Counted from the first letter of the stretch, positions 1 to 6,095 are shown. The stretch is 7,312 nucleotides of DNA from Verrucomicrobiota bacterium (GCA_003218815.1 QHON01000206.1:1-7312); one strand, 5' to 3'. Notes: generated from the letters alone by a model not told the origin. Numbers and translations: made by a program.

Positions 1-976
1 AGCTTTTTTGCAAATGTGCTGGCTGCGTGTCGATGAACAATTCATCAATCTGCAGGCGCTGGTCTTCTGGGAATGCGCCGAGGTCCATGCCAAGCTTGAT
101 GATCGAGAGCAGGTTGAGCGCTTCCTTCGACGGCATCGCGTGCGCGTAGGTTAAAACTCCGTAAGCGCGACCAATCTGGTCGCACAGCGTGTTCGGCTTT
201 TTCTGGAGCAAAATTTGACGCGCGTCATGTTCCTTTTCGATGATGGTTTCGATCACTTTGCTCAGCCGATTGATGATCTCGTCTTCCTTTTCACCAAGGG
301 TGGTTTGATTTGAAATCTGAAAAAGATTGCCCATGGCTTCGGTGCCTTCGCCATAAAGCCCACGCACGGCGAGACCGATTTTGCTCACGGCTTGAACTAC
401 CTGATTAATCAGCTCGCTCAGGACAAGCCCTGGCAAGTGAAGCATCGCGGAGGCGCGCATGCCGGTGCCGACGTTCGTAGGACACGCCGTCAAATATCCC
501 AGCCGCGGATCGAAAGCGAAGTCCAGTTTGCTTTCGAGTGCGCTGTCAATCTTGTCGATCAGCTTGAAGGCCTGTTTGAGCTGGAGCCCGGACCGAATCG
601 ATTGCATCCGCAGATGATCTTCTTCGTTGATCATGATGCTAACGGTTTGCCGCCGGTTGACGACCACTGCGCTGCCGCCGCCTTTGGCAGCATGCTCACG
701 ACTGATTAGATGACGTTCCACCAGAACCTGCCTGTCCAACGCCGAAAGATCCTACAAGCTTTCGGAGAATGATTCCTGCATTTCTGGAAGCGCTTCCACG
801 TGTGCCCTGATCAATACCAGGATCGAAGTGCGCTCCGCTTTCTTTGCCCAGCCAGGAAAAGGGCGGTAGCGCAGATTGCGCGCAAGGCGCACCCGGCTGC
901 TGATTACAATTTCGTGATGCGGCCCTTCACCGCGCAGCCATTCTCCTGCAGTAGCGAGCATGTTTGAAAATTTCAT
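1..976 (-). pseudogene. mcsB: Protein-arginine kinase McsB, interrupted by an in-frame TAG and cut by the left window edge
   Basis: McsB is a phosphagen-kinase-fold enzyme that phosphorylates arginines on proteins, marking them for Clp proteolysis in Firmicutes; McsA is its activator. The reading frame starts at ATG 976-974 and spans 325 codons to the window edge, with only one stop, TAG at 754-752 (codon 75). Before it lie SSRVRLARN (27-34, phosphate-binding arginines). After it, in the same frame, come VLVERHLIS (84-92), NEEDH (117-121), CPTNVGTG with its cysteine at 165, and RGLYGEGTEA (205-214) with glutamates 210 and 213. These are all the McsB/arginine-kinase core motifs. The C-terminal RDxxRA phosphoarginine-binding motif would lie outside the window. 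The start overlaps the mcsA stop as ATGA, implying translational coupling; no Shine-Dalgarno is visible. A recent nonsense mutation or a one-base sequence error explains this better than old decay. TAG ends tal, ilvE and lolD nearby, so a reassigned codon is unlikely. Confidence 0.9.
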
Positions 977-1398
977 GGCGAATTGGAGAGCTCGCTTTCG
1001 AGCTGTTTAATCTGAATCCGGTGATTGAGTGCGACGGCGCGTTGCGCGCGTTCTGGTAATTTGCCAACGTGCTCGGTGCCTTTGTGCATTGCTTTCAAAA
1101 GTGAGTTCAAGCCCTCTCCAAATGTGACGTAGCATTCGCTGCATCCCAGGCGACCAGTCTTTTTGAAATCGGCCTGGCTGAAACCGCACACCGGGCATTT
1201 TTGTGCGGGCGCTCCCTTTTCGATTTCCTCTGCCGCTCCGATGCCAAGCAGCAGATCGGCGAGAGCGAAGCTCGTGGGATCCTGCACACCTTTTTCTTTC
1301 GAGCAAGCTTCGCACAAATTCACCTTGTGCATCTTGCCCTCCAGAATCTGTGTCAGGAAGACTGTCGCATCATTGCATTTGCAAACGTCGCACAACAT
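973..1398 (-). CDS. mcsA: McsA-like zinc-binding activator of McsB, short form
   Basis: This 141-residue protein matches the McsA family, whose members bind zinc and activate the arginine kinase McsB. Four CxxC motifs are visible: CDVC (3-6), CEAC (29-32), CPVC (68-71) and CSEC (86-89). They are followed by the family segment in which a His-Lys-Gly-rich stretch leads to VGKLPER (111-117). Bacillus McsA is about 185 residues and carries a C-terminal UVR motif; here the protein stops just after the helix IQIKQLESEL (128-137), so the UVR motif is missing. The DNA after the stop encodes a normal McsB N-terminus, so a simple frameshift does not account for the loss. The stop TGA overlaps the mcsB ATG. 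The gene lies 87 bp after ilvE. The site before the start is only a weak AAAAGAA. No CtsR-like or CIRCE-like operator was recognised upstream. Confidence 0.88.
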   Translation of the reverse strand: MLCDVCKCNDATVFLTQILEGKMHKVNLCEACSKEKGVQDPTSFALADLLLGIGAAEEIEKGAPAQKCPVCGFSQADFKKTGRLGCSECYVTFGEGLNSLLKAMHKGTEHVGKLPERAQRAVALNHRIQIKQLESELSNSP

Positions 1399-1485
1399 TT
1401 CTTTTAATTAGACCCTGAATTATTGGAAAAATTCAACCCTGAATCTTTCCTGAGCACCTTTTGCGCCAAGCTGGATCTGCTCAAT

Positions 1486-2475
1486 CTAAACGAAAATGGG
1501 CGTACCCGTCTCTCGCGTCATTTCACGGAATCGCGCGATCGTGCGTGCAGTGATCGGCCCCGGCTTTCCATTTCCGATCAATCGTCCGTCAGCTTTGACA
1601 ACCGGAATGATTTCCGCAGCCGTCCCCGTGAGGAAGCATTCGTCCGCGACGAAAACATCATGGCGGGTGATATCGGCCTCCGTGATCTTGATGCCGAGTT
1701 CCGCCGCGATCTCAAACACGATCGAGCGCGTAATGCCCCGCAATGCGCCAGCCGTAATCGGCGGCGTAAAAATCTGACCGCGCTTGATGATGAAAACGTT
1801 ATCAGCCGTGCATTCCGCGACATTTCCGGCGTCATTCAACATGAGCGCTTCATCCGCGCCAGCGAGATTCGCCTCAATTCTCGCCATCACATTATTCAAA
1901 TAATTAAGGGATTTGACCGCGGGATTAAGAGCAGCCGGACTGCTGCGGCGCGTTGCGCACGTCACGATCGTTAATCCTTTTCGATAAAAATTCTCATGAT
2001 AAAGAGCGATCGTCGCCGCAATGATAATGACGCTTGGGTATTTACATTGCGTCGGGTTCAAACCGAGGTTGCCAATTCCGCGTGTGACCAAGAGCCGGAT
2101 GTAGCCGTTGCGCAAATGATTCTGGCGAATGGTTTCGAGTACCGCCTCCGTCATATCCCGCATCGACATCGGAATTTCGAGACAGATCGAGTGCGCTGAA
2201 TCCCAAAGTCGCGCGAGATGTTCCTCGAGCCGAAAGACACGCCCGTGGTAAAAGCGAATGCCCTCGAAAATTCCATCGCCGTAAAGCAAACCATGATCTA
2301 AGACAGAAATCTTCGCGTCCGCTTCTGTATAAAACTTTCCGTCGATGTAGATTTTCGCGTCCTTAACGCCGGTGGTCGCGCGGGGCCCACTTTCAATCGC
2401 CGGTTCTGCTACTGCCTGAGCAGTGGGCTCGTGAGTTTTCGGTTCGTCTATCACCAACGCGTCACTGGTTTTCAT
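1486..2475 (-). CDS. ilvE: Branched-chain amino acid aminotransferase (PLP fold type IV)
   Basis: This is a class IV aminotransferase that interconverts branched-chain amino acids and their 2-oxo acids, using glutamate/2-oxoglutarate and PLP in the cytoplasm. Counting from ATG 2475-2473 the product has 329 residues. The catalytic core starts near residue 40 with YIDGKFY, then DHGLLYGDGIFEGIR (60-74). The PLP-binding lysine is K188 in VKSLNYLNN, and E221 in NVAEC lies at the family's cofactor-contacting position. GALRGITR (243-250) and FLTGTAAEIIPV (281-292) are typical of IlvE rather than of D-amino acid transaminase, where the last motif usually differs. The in-frame TTG at 2508 would add 11 residues but has no ribosome binding site, and ATG 2475 also lacks a clear one, so the start is uncertain. 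About 38 N-terminal residues rich in Pro, Glu and Ala precede the core and are unusual for this family of about 290-310 residues. The gene lies about 90 bp downstream of lolD. Confidence 0.9.
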   Translation of the reverse strand: MKTSDALVIDEPKTHEPTAQAVAEPAIESGPRATTGVKDAKIYIDGKFYTEADAKISVLDHGLLYGDGIFEGIRFYHGRVFRLEEHLARLWDSAHSICLEIPMSMRDMTEAVLETIRQNHLRNGYIRLLVTRGIGNLGLNPTQCKYPSVIIIAATIALYHENFYRKGLTIVTCATRRSSPAALNPAVKSLNYLNNVMARIEANLAGADEALMLNDAGNVAECTADNVFIIKRGQIFTPPITAGALRGITRSIVFEIAAELGIKITEADITRHDVFVADECFLTGTAAEIIPVVKADGRLIGNGKPGPITARTIARFREMTRETGTPIFV

Positions 2476-2543
2476 ATTAAGAAAAAATCTCGATGTTTCA
2501 TCCCGCAATTCAAGCGGAGAATAAGCGAACGCCAGATTCTTAA

Positions 2544-2567
2544 AGCGTCGAACTCAGTGTCGACGCT
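2544..2567 (-). repeat. Perfect 8-bp-arm hairpin overlapping the lolD stop codon
   Basis: The arms AGCGTCGA (2544-2551) and TCGACGCT (2560-2567) are perfect complements around an 8-base loop. Read on the minus strand the hairpin begins inside the TAG stop of the ABC ATPase gene and is followed by TTAAGAATC. The T-run is too short for a convincing intrinsic terminator. It could be a weak terminator, an mRNA 3'-end stabiliser or an interspersed REP-like palindrome. The structure is seen directly; its role is inferred. Confidence 0.5.
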
Positions 2568-3237
2568 ACTGCAATACACCGTCTTTAATGTGTAGTTGAC
2601 GGTCACCGCGCGCGGCCAAACGAGCGTCATGGGTCACAACAAGCAACGTTTTGTTTCGCTCGTGCACCAGATTTAAGAGAAGATTGATAATTTCATCTCC
2701 AGTTTTGGAATCGAGATTGCCGGTCGGTTCGTCGGCGAAAATGATGTCCGGGTTGTTCGTCAGTGCGCGAGCAATGGCAACACGCTGCTGTTCGCCGCCG
2801 GAAAGTTCTGCCGGCAGATGATGCATACGATCGGTCAGGCCGACCGCGCGCAAACTCTCTTCTGCCATCTCTTTTGTTGCTCTCCGCCCAATCATTCCCG
2901 GCAGTAGAACGTTTTCCAACGCTGTTAGTTCGGGCAAAAGAAAATATCCCTGAAAAACGAAACCCATTTTTTTGTTCCGAAAACGCGCCTGCGAAGTCGA
3001 GCTTCCGTTATAAAGATTGCGCCCTTCAAACTCTACCGTGCCAGATTCCGGCCGCTCCAAACCAGCGAGCGTATAAAGCAACGTCGTCTTGCCGGCGCCG
3101 GATGCACCCGAGAGGAAGACTGCCTCGCCAGGCGAAATCTGCATCGAAATACCACGTAAAACATCAATCCGCCGAGCGCCCATTCGAAACGATTGAAAGA
3201 GATCGTATGCGACTAATTGAGAGGTTGCCGTTTCCAT
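2566..3237 (-). CDS. LolD/MacB-type ABC transporter ATP-binding protein
   Basis: This 223-residue ATPase belongs to the LolD/MacB/FtsE-like group that powers lipoprotein release from the inner membrane or MacB-type export. It contains Walker A GASGAGKT (44-51), the Q-loop glutamine at 96, signature LSGGEQQ (145-151), Walker B IIFADE (165-170), a D-loop around GNLD (173-176) and the H-loop histidine at 203. The segment LLPELTALENV (100-110) just after the Q-loop resembles LolD, where it contacts the LolC/LolE permease. The length is normal for a complete stand-alone subunit. No membrane permease gene adjoins it: ilvE follows and an exported-protein gene precedes. The partner must therefore be encoded elsewhere, and the substrate cannot be read from here. 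An AGG lies immediately before the ATG, too close for a standard ribosome binding site, so the start is likely but not proven. The stop lies within a hairpin. Confidence 0.88.
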   Translation of the reverse strand: METATSQLVAYDLFQSFRMGARRIDVLRGISMQISPGEAVFLSGASGAGKTTLLYTLAGLERPESGTVEFEGRNLYNGSSTSQARFRNKKMGFVFQGYFLLPELTALENVLLPGMIGRRATKEMAEESLRAVGLTDRMHHLPAELSGGEQQRVAIARALTNNPDIIFADEPTGNLDSKTGDEIINLLLNLVHERNKTLLVVTHDARLAARGDRQLHIKDGVLQ

Positions 3238-3335
3238 CCTTGGCTACTGGCCGCTTCTTATCTGCCGCAAACGCGATCCAAGCACAAGAGCCTGTCTTTG
3301 ACGATGGCGGTGGGTATTAACATCTTTCCCGTACG

Positions 3336-3374
3336 CAAAAAGCCGCCATCGAAAAACATTCCGCGGCGGCTTCT
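3336..3374 (-). terminator. Intrinsic terminator of the downstream pgb-domain gene
   Basis: On the minus strand, AAGCCGCC (3372-3365) pairs with GGCGGCTT (3347-3340) and is followed by a T-run ending in GCG. It begins about 20 bases after the stop codon of the exported protein at 3393-4220. The loop is about 17 bases. The same hairpin follows the paralogous gene at 4446-4483, which supports both the call and the shared origin of the two genes. Confidence 0.85.
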
Positions 3375-3392
3375 CAGTTAATAAGAGTCTGG

Positions 3393-4220
3393 TTACGTCA
3401 TTCCCAATGACGACAGCGTTGGTCGATCGATTGCGGATGTGATGTAGAGTCCATGATCGCGTTGATAATTTGCAACGGCAGCACGCGTGAGCGGCCCGAG
3501 CAGACCGTCAACCTCTCCCTGATAATAACCTTGCTCTTGCAGCGCGGCTTGCACGTTCGCGATCACCTGATCGGGTGGCAAATTATTATAGGCGTAGATC
3601 GGGCCGTCGTAGGCATAATATGCGTTGGAATCGTAGCCCCATGCCGGGATCCAATAGCCCGCATTCCAAGCATACCATCCACCGTATACGAAAACGACCC
3701 GGTTGTAGTGGTTCCTCCACCAGTTCCTCTCGTGCCATTGTGACGAATAGTTTCGGAAGACCCGATAATTTGAACCCTGCCAAGTTTGGCTCCCTTGAAT
3801 GTGTCTGTTTGGCTGAAACGTTACGCTTCCCACCGTTGCTGGACGCGTCTTGGTCTGGAGATTGAAGCGTTTAGCTTTAAATGTCTTAGTGCTCGATTGA
3901 ACCGCGACGGCGTTGGTCGTGCTCCCTTTCGATTTCTTTGTCTTCTGGGCGCCTGCTGCACCACCCACTATCTGCCCACCCTGTGTGGCGATTTGTTGTG
4001 AACCTTTTGCCTTTTTCGTCTTCTGTCCTCCAGCGCCCGCCGTAGTCACCCGCTGTGACCCTTTTGTTTTCTGTGATCCGGCGCTCGGCGCGCCTGCGTG
4101 CTGCGCTGATTGGGTCTGATTTTTCTTCGGGGCTTGCTTCTTAGATTTGTTTTTGTCCTGCGCACCGCCTGCGGCACACGCGAGCGCCAGACTGCAAATT
4201 AAAACAAGAAATGTTCTCAT
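3393..4220 (-). CDS. Exported peptidoglycan-binding-domain protein, paralogue 1 (275 residues)
   Basis: The product starts with a secretion signal, MRTFLVLICSLALACAAG. Cleavage by signal peptidase I near residue 20 is plausible; the Cys at 15 does not sit in a good lipobox. A Lys/Gln/Gly/Ser-rich linker (20-120) carries three versions of a QKTKxxKGS unit near residues 50-55, 66-74 and 92-100. Next is an aromatic module (150-212) with motifs RNWW, GGWYAWNAGYW and PAWGYD. A PF01471-type peptidoglycan-binding domain follows (about 215-275), with VQAALQEQGYYQGEVDG, LLGPLTRAAV and a final IDRPTLSSLGM. The protein probably sits in the periplasm or at the cell wall. No catalytic domain is visible and the function is unknown. 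It shares the signal peptide, the aromatic module and the C-terminal domain with the gene at 4505-5524, but not the linker. The start is supported by the signal peptide and a purine-rich AAAAAGAAAAAGC before the ATG. It is followed by its own terminator. Confidence 0.85.
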   Translation of the reverse strand: MRTFLVLICSLALACAAGGAQDKNKSKKQAPKKNQTQSAQHAGAPSAGSQKTKGSQRVTTAGAGGQKTKKAKGSQQIATQGGQIVGGAAGAQKTKKSKGSTTNAVAVQSSTKTFKAKRFNLQTKTRPATVGSVTFQPNRHIQGSQTWQGSNYRVFRNYSSQWHERNWWRNHYNRVVFVYGGWYAWNAGYWIPAWGYDSNAYYAYDGPIYAYNNLPPDQVIANVQAALQEQGYYQGEVDGLLGPLTRAAVANYQRDHGLYITSAIDRPTLSSLGMT

Positions 4221-4255
4221 AAGCTTTTTCTTTTTGGGTTGTTAGACATTTTGCG

Positions 4256-4272
4256 GTCTCTGTTTATTCAAC
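4256..4272 (-). promoter_or_regulatory. Upstream block shared with the paralogue; possible -10 region
   Basis: On the minus strand the block reads GTTGAATAAACAGAGAC and ends 35 bases before the ATG of paralogue 1. The paralogue at 4505-5524 has a near-identical block at exactly the same distance. The TAAACA part could be a -10 element giving a short leader. No clear -35 was found, so the promoter call is tentative. Confidence 0.35.
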
Positions 4273-4316
4273 ATCGACGCAAGGCCGTTAGTTGCGTAGC
4301 CTGACGTAAAACTTAG

Positions 4317-4414
4317 TGACCAAATGCAATCTCGCACGCGTCGCGAGACAAAGTCATTCAATATTCCCGATGTTCGGCGGGAACTTCCGGCGCAGTCAGG
4401 AGAGGACTGAACAC
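4317..4414 (-). pseudogene. Decayed 5' fragment of a second trmL copy
   Basis: On the minus strand this stretch aligns with the first third of trmL (6001-6094) at roughly 70% base identity, counted by eye. Near the middle it reads PPNIGNIE, a TGA stop, then LCLATRARLHLV. The matching TrmL segment is PPNTGNIGRLCLATGSRLHLV (residues 12-32). A one-base insertion (an extra C in the codons for the Pro residues) shifts the frame just before this, and the start codon position has become non-ATG. Homology stops at about 4317, and the upstream leader of paralogue 1 begins soon after; the remaining two thirds of trmL are gone. The fragment sits where trmL would lie if trmL and the following exported-protein gene had been duplicated together. 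It should not be expressed as protein. Confidence 0.78.
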
Positions 4415-4445
4415 GATCCGCGCGTTAACATTTCTTTGGTAACGC

Positions 4446-4483
4446 AAAAAGCCGCCGTTGAAAACATCTCGCGGCGGCTTCTT
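4446..4483 (-). terminator. Intrinsic terminator of paralogue 2
   Basis: On the minus strand, AAGCCGCC (4480-4473) pairs with GGCGGCTT (4456-4449) and runs into TTTTTGCG. It starts about 24 bases after the TAA of the gene at 4505-5524. The stem and T-run are almost the same as those after paralogue 1. The similarity continues for roughly 20 bases past the T-run (to an ATGTTAA near 4423 and 3316). Confidence 0.85.
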
Positions 4484-4504
4484 GGTGAAATTAGAGGTCT
4501 CTCG

Positions 4505-5524
4505 TTACGCCATTCCCAATGATTGCAGCGTTGGTTGATCGATAGCGGCTGTGTCTGCCAGCCCATTGGCGCGCTGGTAATCGGCGATTGCCGCGCGCGT
4601 TTGCGGTCCAAGTAAACCGTCGATTTCGCCCTGATAATAACCCTGCTGTTGCAGGGCGGTCTGGACATTGGCGATCACCTGATCAGGCGGCAAGTTGTTA
4701 TAGGCGTAGATCGGTCCGTCATATGGATAATACGCGTTGGAATCGTAGCCCCAGGCGGGGTACCAGTAGCCCGCATTCAAGGCATACCATCCACCAAATA
4801 CGAATACGACATTGTTCGAATGGCCGCTCCACCAGTTCCTGTCGTGCCACTCAGATTTGTAATTCCGGAAAACCTGATAATTTGAACCTTGCCATCGGTC
4901 GCTGCCTTCGATCCGCCTGTTTTGCTGAAAATTCACAGGAGGCGCGACTTCGGGTTTCGGTTGTTTATTATTAGCCAGGCTGATATGCTGAGCTTGGTAC
5001 TTCTTACCTCCTGTACCGCCCGCCGTCACAGGCTTACCCGCTCCCGCTGCTTTGCCGACTTCCGCTGCTTTGCCGACTTCCGCTGGCTTGCCCTTTCCTG
5101 CAGCTTTGCCGACTTCCGCGGGCTTACCAGTTTCTGGTGGCTTACCTTTACCTTTTCCCGCCGGCTTGCCTACCTCCGTTTGTTGCGTGGCTTGTGCCGG
5201 CTTACCCGTTTCTGGTGGTTTACCTTTACCTTTTCCCGCCGGCTTGCCTACCTCCGTTTGTTGGGTGGCTTGTGCTGACTTACCGACACCTGTCGGTTTG
5301 CCTTTTCCTTTGGCCTTACCGACTTCTGGCGGTTGACCAACGCCCGCCGGTTTGCCTGCTCCCGTCGGCTTGCCCGCTCCCGTCGGTTTTCCACCCGGTG
5401 GTTGCGAAACCTGCCCGGCTTGCGGACCCTTTTTCTGTTCCTTCTTTTTTCCTTTTTGTTCTTGCTGCGCACCGGCGACGCACGCGAGCGCAAGACTGCA
5501 AATTAAAACAAGAAATATTCTCAT
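4505..5524 (-). CDS. Exported peptidoglycan-binding-domain protein with Gly-Lys-Pro repeat linker, paralogue 2 (339 residues)
   Basis: The architecture matches its neighbour at 3393-4220. It has signal peptide MRIFLVLICSLALACVAGA (cleavage near 19), a long linker (20-175), an aromatic module (210-275, with RNWW, GGWYALNAGYW and PAWGYD) and a C-terminal PF01471-type peptidoglycan-binding domain (about 280-339, with QQQGYYQGEIDG, LLGPQTRAAI and LQSLGM). The linker is built of GKPxxxGK-like units, is strongly basic, and contains a perfect tandem copy of a 26-residue unit (85-110 and 111-136, beginning QATQQTEVGK and ending ETGKPA). Such Gly/Lys/Pro chains are likely disordered and extended, and could span the wall or contact anionic polymers; that is inference. 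The start is well supported by AAGGA (5537-5533), 8 bases before ATG, and by the signal peptide. No enzyme domain is visible. It lies 123 bp after trmL and ends in its own terminator. Confidence 0.86.
   Translation of the reverse strand: MRIFLVLICSLALACVAGAQQEQKGKKKEQKKGPQAGQVSQPPGGKPTGAGKPTGAGKPAGVGQPPEVGKAKGKGKPTGVGKSAQATQQTEVGKPAGKGKGKPPETGKPAQATQQTEVGKPAGKGKGKPPETGKPAEVGKAAGKGKPAEVGKAAEVGKAAGAGKPVTAGGTGGKKYQAQHISLANNKQPKPEVAPPVNFQQNRRIEGSDRWQGSNYQVFRNYKSEWHDRNWWSGHSNNVVFVFGGWYALNAGYWYPAWGYDSNAYYPYDGPIYAYNNLPPDQVIANVQTALQQQGYYQGEIDGLLGPQTRAAIADYQRANGLADTAAIDQPTLQSLGMA
5117..5272 (-). repeat. Two tandem copies of a 78-bp in-frame repeat
   Basis: Positions 5117-5194 and 5195-5272 are direct copies with about 4 differences in 78 bases. 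The period is a multiple of three, so the copies add 26 residues each to the linker without changing the frame, and the protein copies are identical. The near-identity suggests recent gain by slippage or unequal recombination. Shorter EVGKAA-type units lie next to it (about 5040-5116). Confidence 0.9.
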
Positions 5525-5559
5525 AGGCTTTTTCCTTCTGAGTTTTTGGACACCGTCGT

Positions 5560-5576
5560 GTCTTTATTTATTCAAC
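5560..5576 (-). promoter_or_regulatory. Upstream block shared with paralogue 1; possible -10 region
   Basis: On the minus strand the block reads GTTGAATAAATAAAGAC and ends 35 bases before the ATG at 5524. It matches the block at 4256-4272 at 15 of 17 positions and at the same distance from the start. TAAATA may act as a -10 element. A matching -35 was not seen. Confidence 0.35.
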
Positions 5577-5647
5577 GTTCTGTCCTCACTTTTTGGATGC
5601 CTTCGCTGGCACAAAACGCAGATGTTGACTCTCTGGACCGTCACTCG

Positions 5648-6094
5648 TCAGCGCTGTTGTCGCATTGCTTCAAACAGCACAATTGCAACTGCGGTCGCGA
5701 GGTTAAGGCTGCGCGTCCCATGCATCGGGATGGTCAGGCAATCGTCCATGTTTTTCGCCAGCAAATTCTCCGGTAATCCCTTCGTTTCCCTTCCGAAAAC
5801 GAGAAAATCACCACCATGAAACCTCACATCGTAATAGGCACGCCCAGACTTCGTTGTCAGAAAAAAATAACGGCTGCTTGATGATTGTGCGCGCTTCAAT
5901 TCCGCAAGCGAATCCCACGTGCGGACATCTACTTCGTCCCAATAGTCTAGGCCGGCGCGCTTTAATTGCCGATCTTCCAACGAAAAGCCGAGCGGCTTGA
6001 CCAAGTGCAATCTCGAACCGGTTGCCAGACAAAGCCGCCCGATGTTCCCTGTGTTCGGTGGAATCTCTGGTTCGATCAGAACGACATGAAACAT
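5648..6094 (-). CDS. trmL: tRNA (cytidine/uridine-34) 2'-O-methyltransferase TrmL
   Basis: TrmL (YibK) is a knotted SPOUT methyltransferase that uses S-adenosylmethionine to methylate the 2'-OH of the wobble nucleotide in certain tRNA-Leu species, in the cytoplasm. The 148-residue product is close to the E. coli length of 157. The family motifs are clear: PEIPPNTGNIGRLC (9-22), LDYW (49-52), FGRETKGLP (100-108, SAM-binding knot) and IPMHGTRSLNLATAVAI (122-138), ending in a helix FEAMRQ. It follows tal after 45 bp, nearly all of them a GC-rich palindrome that ends one base before the ATG, and there is no Shine-Dalgarno. Translation may therefore be low or depend on the upstream gene. A degraded copy of its first third lies at 4317-4414. 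The start fits family alignments, since MFHVVLIEPE is the usual beginning. Confidence 0.93.
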   Translation of the reverse strand: MFHVVLIEPEIPPNTGNIGRLCLATGSRLHLVKPLGFSLEDRQLKRAGLDYWDEVDVRTWDSLAELKRAQSSSSRYFFLTTKSGRAYYDVRFHGGDFLVFGRETKGLPENLLAKNMDDCLTIPMHGTRSLNLATAVAIVLFEAMRQQR

Positions 6095-6095
6095 G

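Noticed and set aside
392..709. Plus-strand open frame of 105 codons
   Set aside because: It is antisense to the McsB reading frame, which carries strong conserved motifs over the same bases.
752..754. Genome-wide reassignment of TAG to an amino acid
   Set aside because: TAG is the natural stop of tal, ilvE and lolD in the same window, each at the expected family length.
1423..1974. Long plus-strand open frame (183 codons) opposite ilvE
   Set aside because: It is wholly antisense to a clear aminotransferase gene, has an Arg/Asp-rich composition typical of shadow frames and no recognisable domain.
4396..4668. Minus-strand open frame of 90 codons across the end of paralogue 2
   Set aside because: It lies out of frame over the peptidoglycan-binding domain and the terminator, and shows no domain.
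5117..5285. Possible CRISPR-like array
   Set aside because: The repeats are 78 bp, directly adjacent without spacers, in frame, and inside a coding sequence.
4889..5526. Several plus-strand open frames rich in Leu, Phe and Pro across the linker repeats
   Set aside because: They are antisense readings of the Gly/Lys/Pro repeat of paralogue 2; the repeat itself keeps them open.
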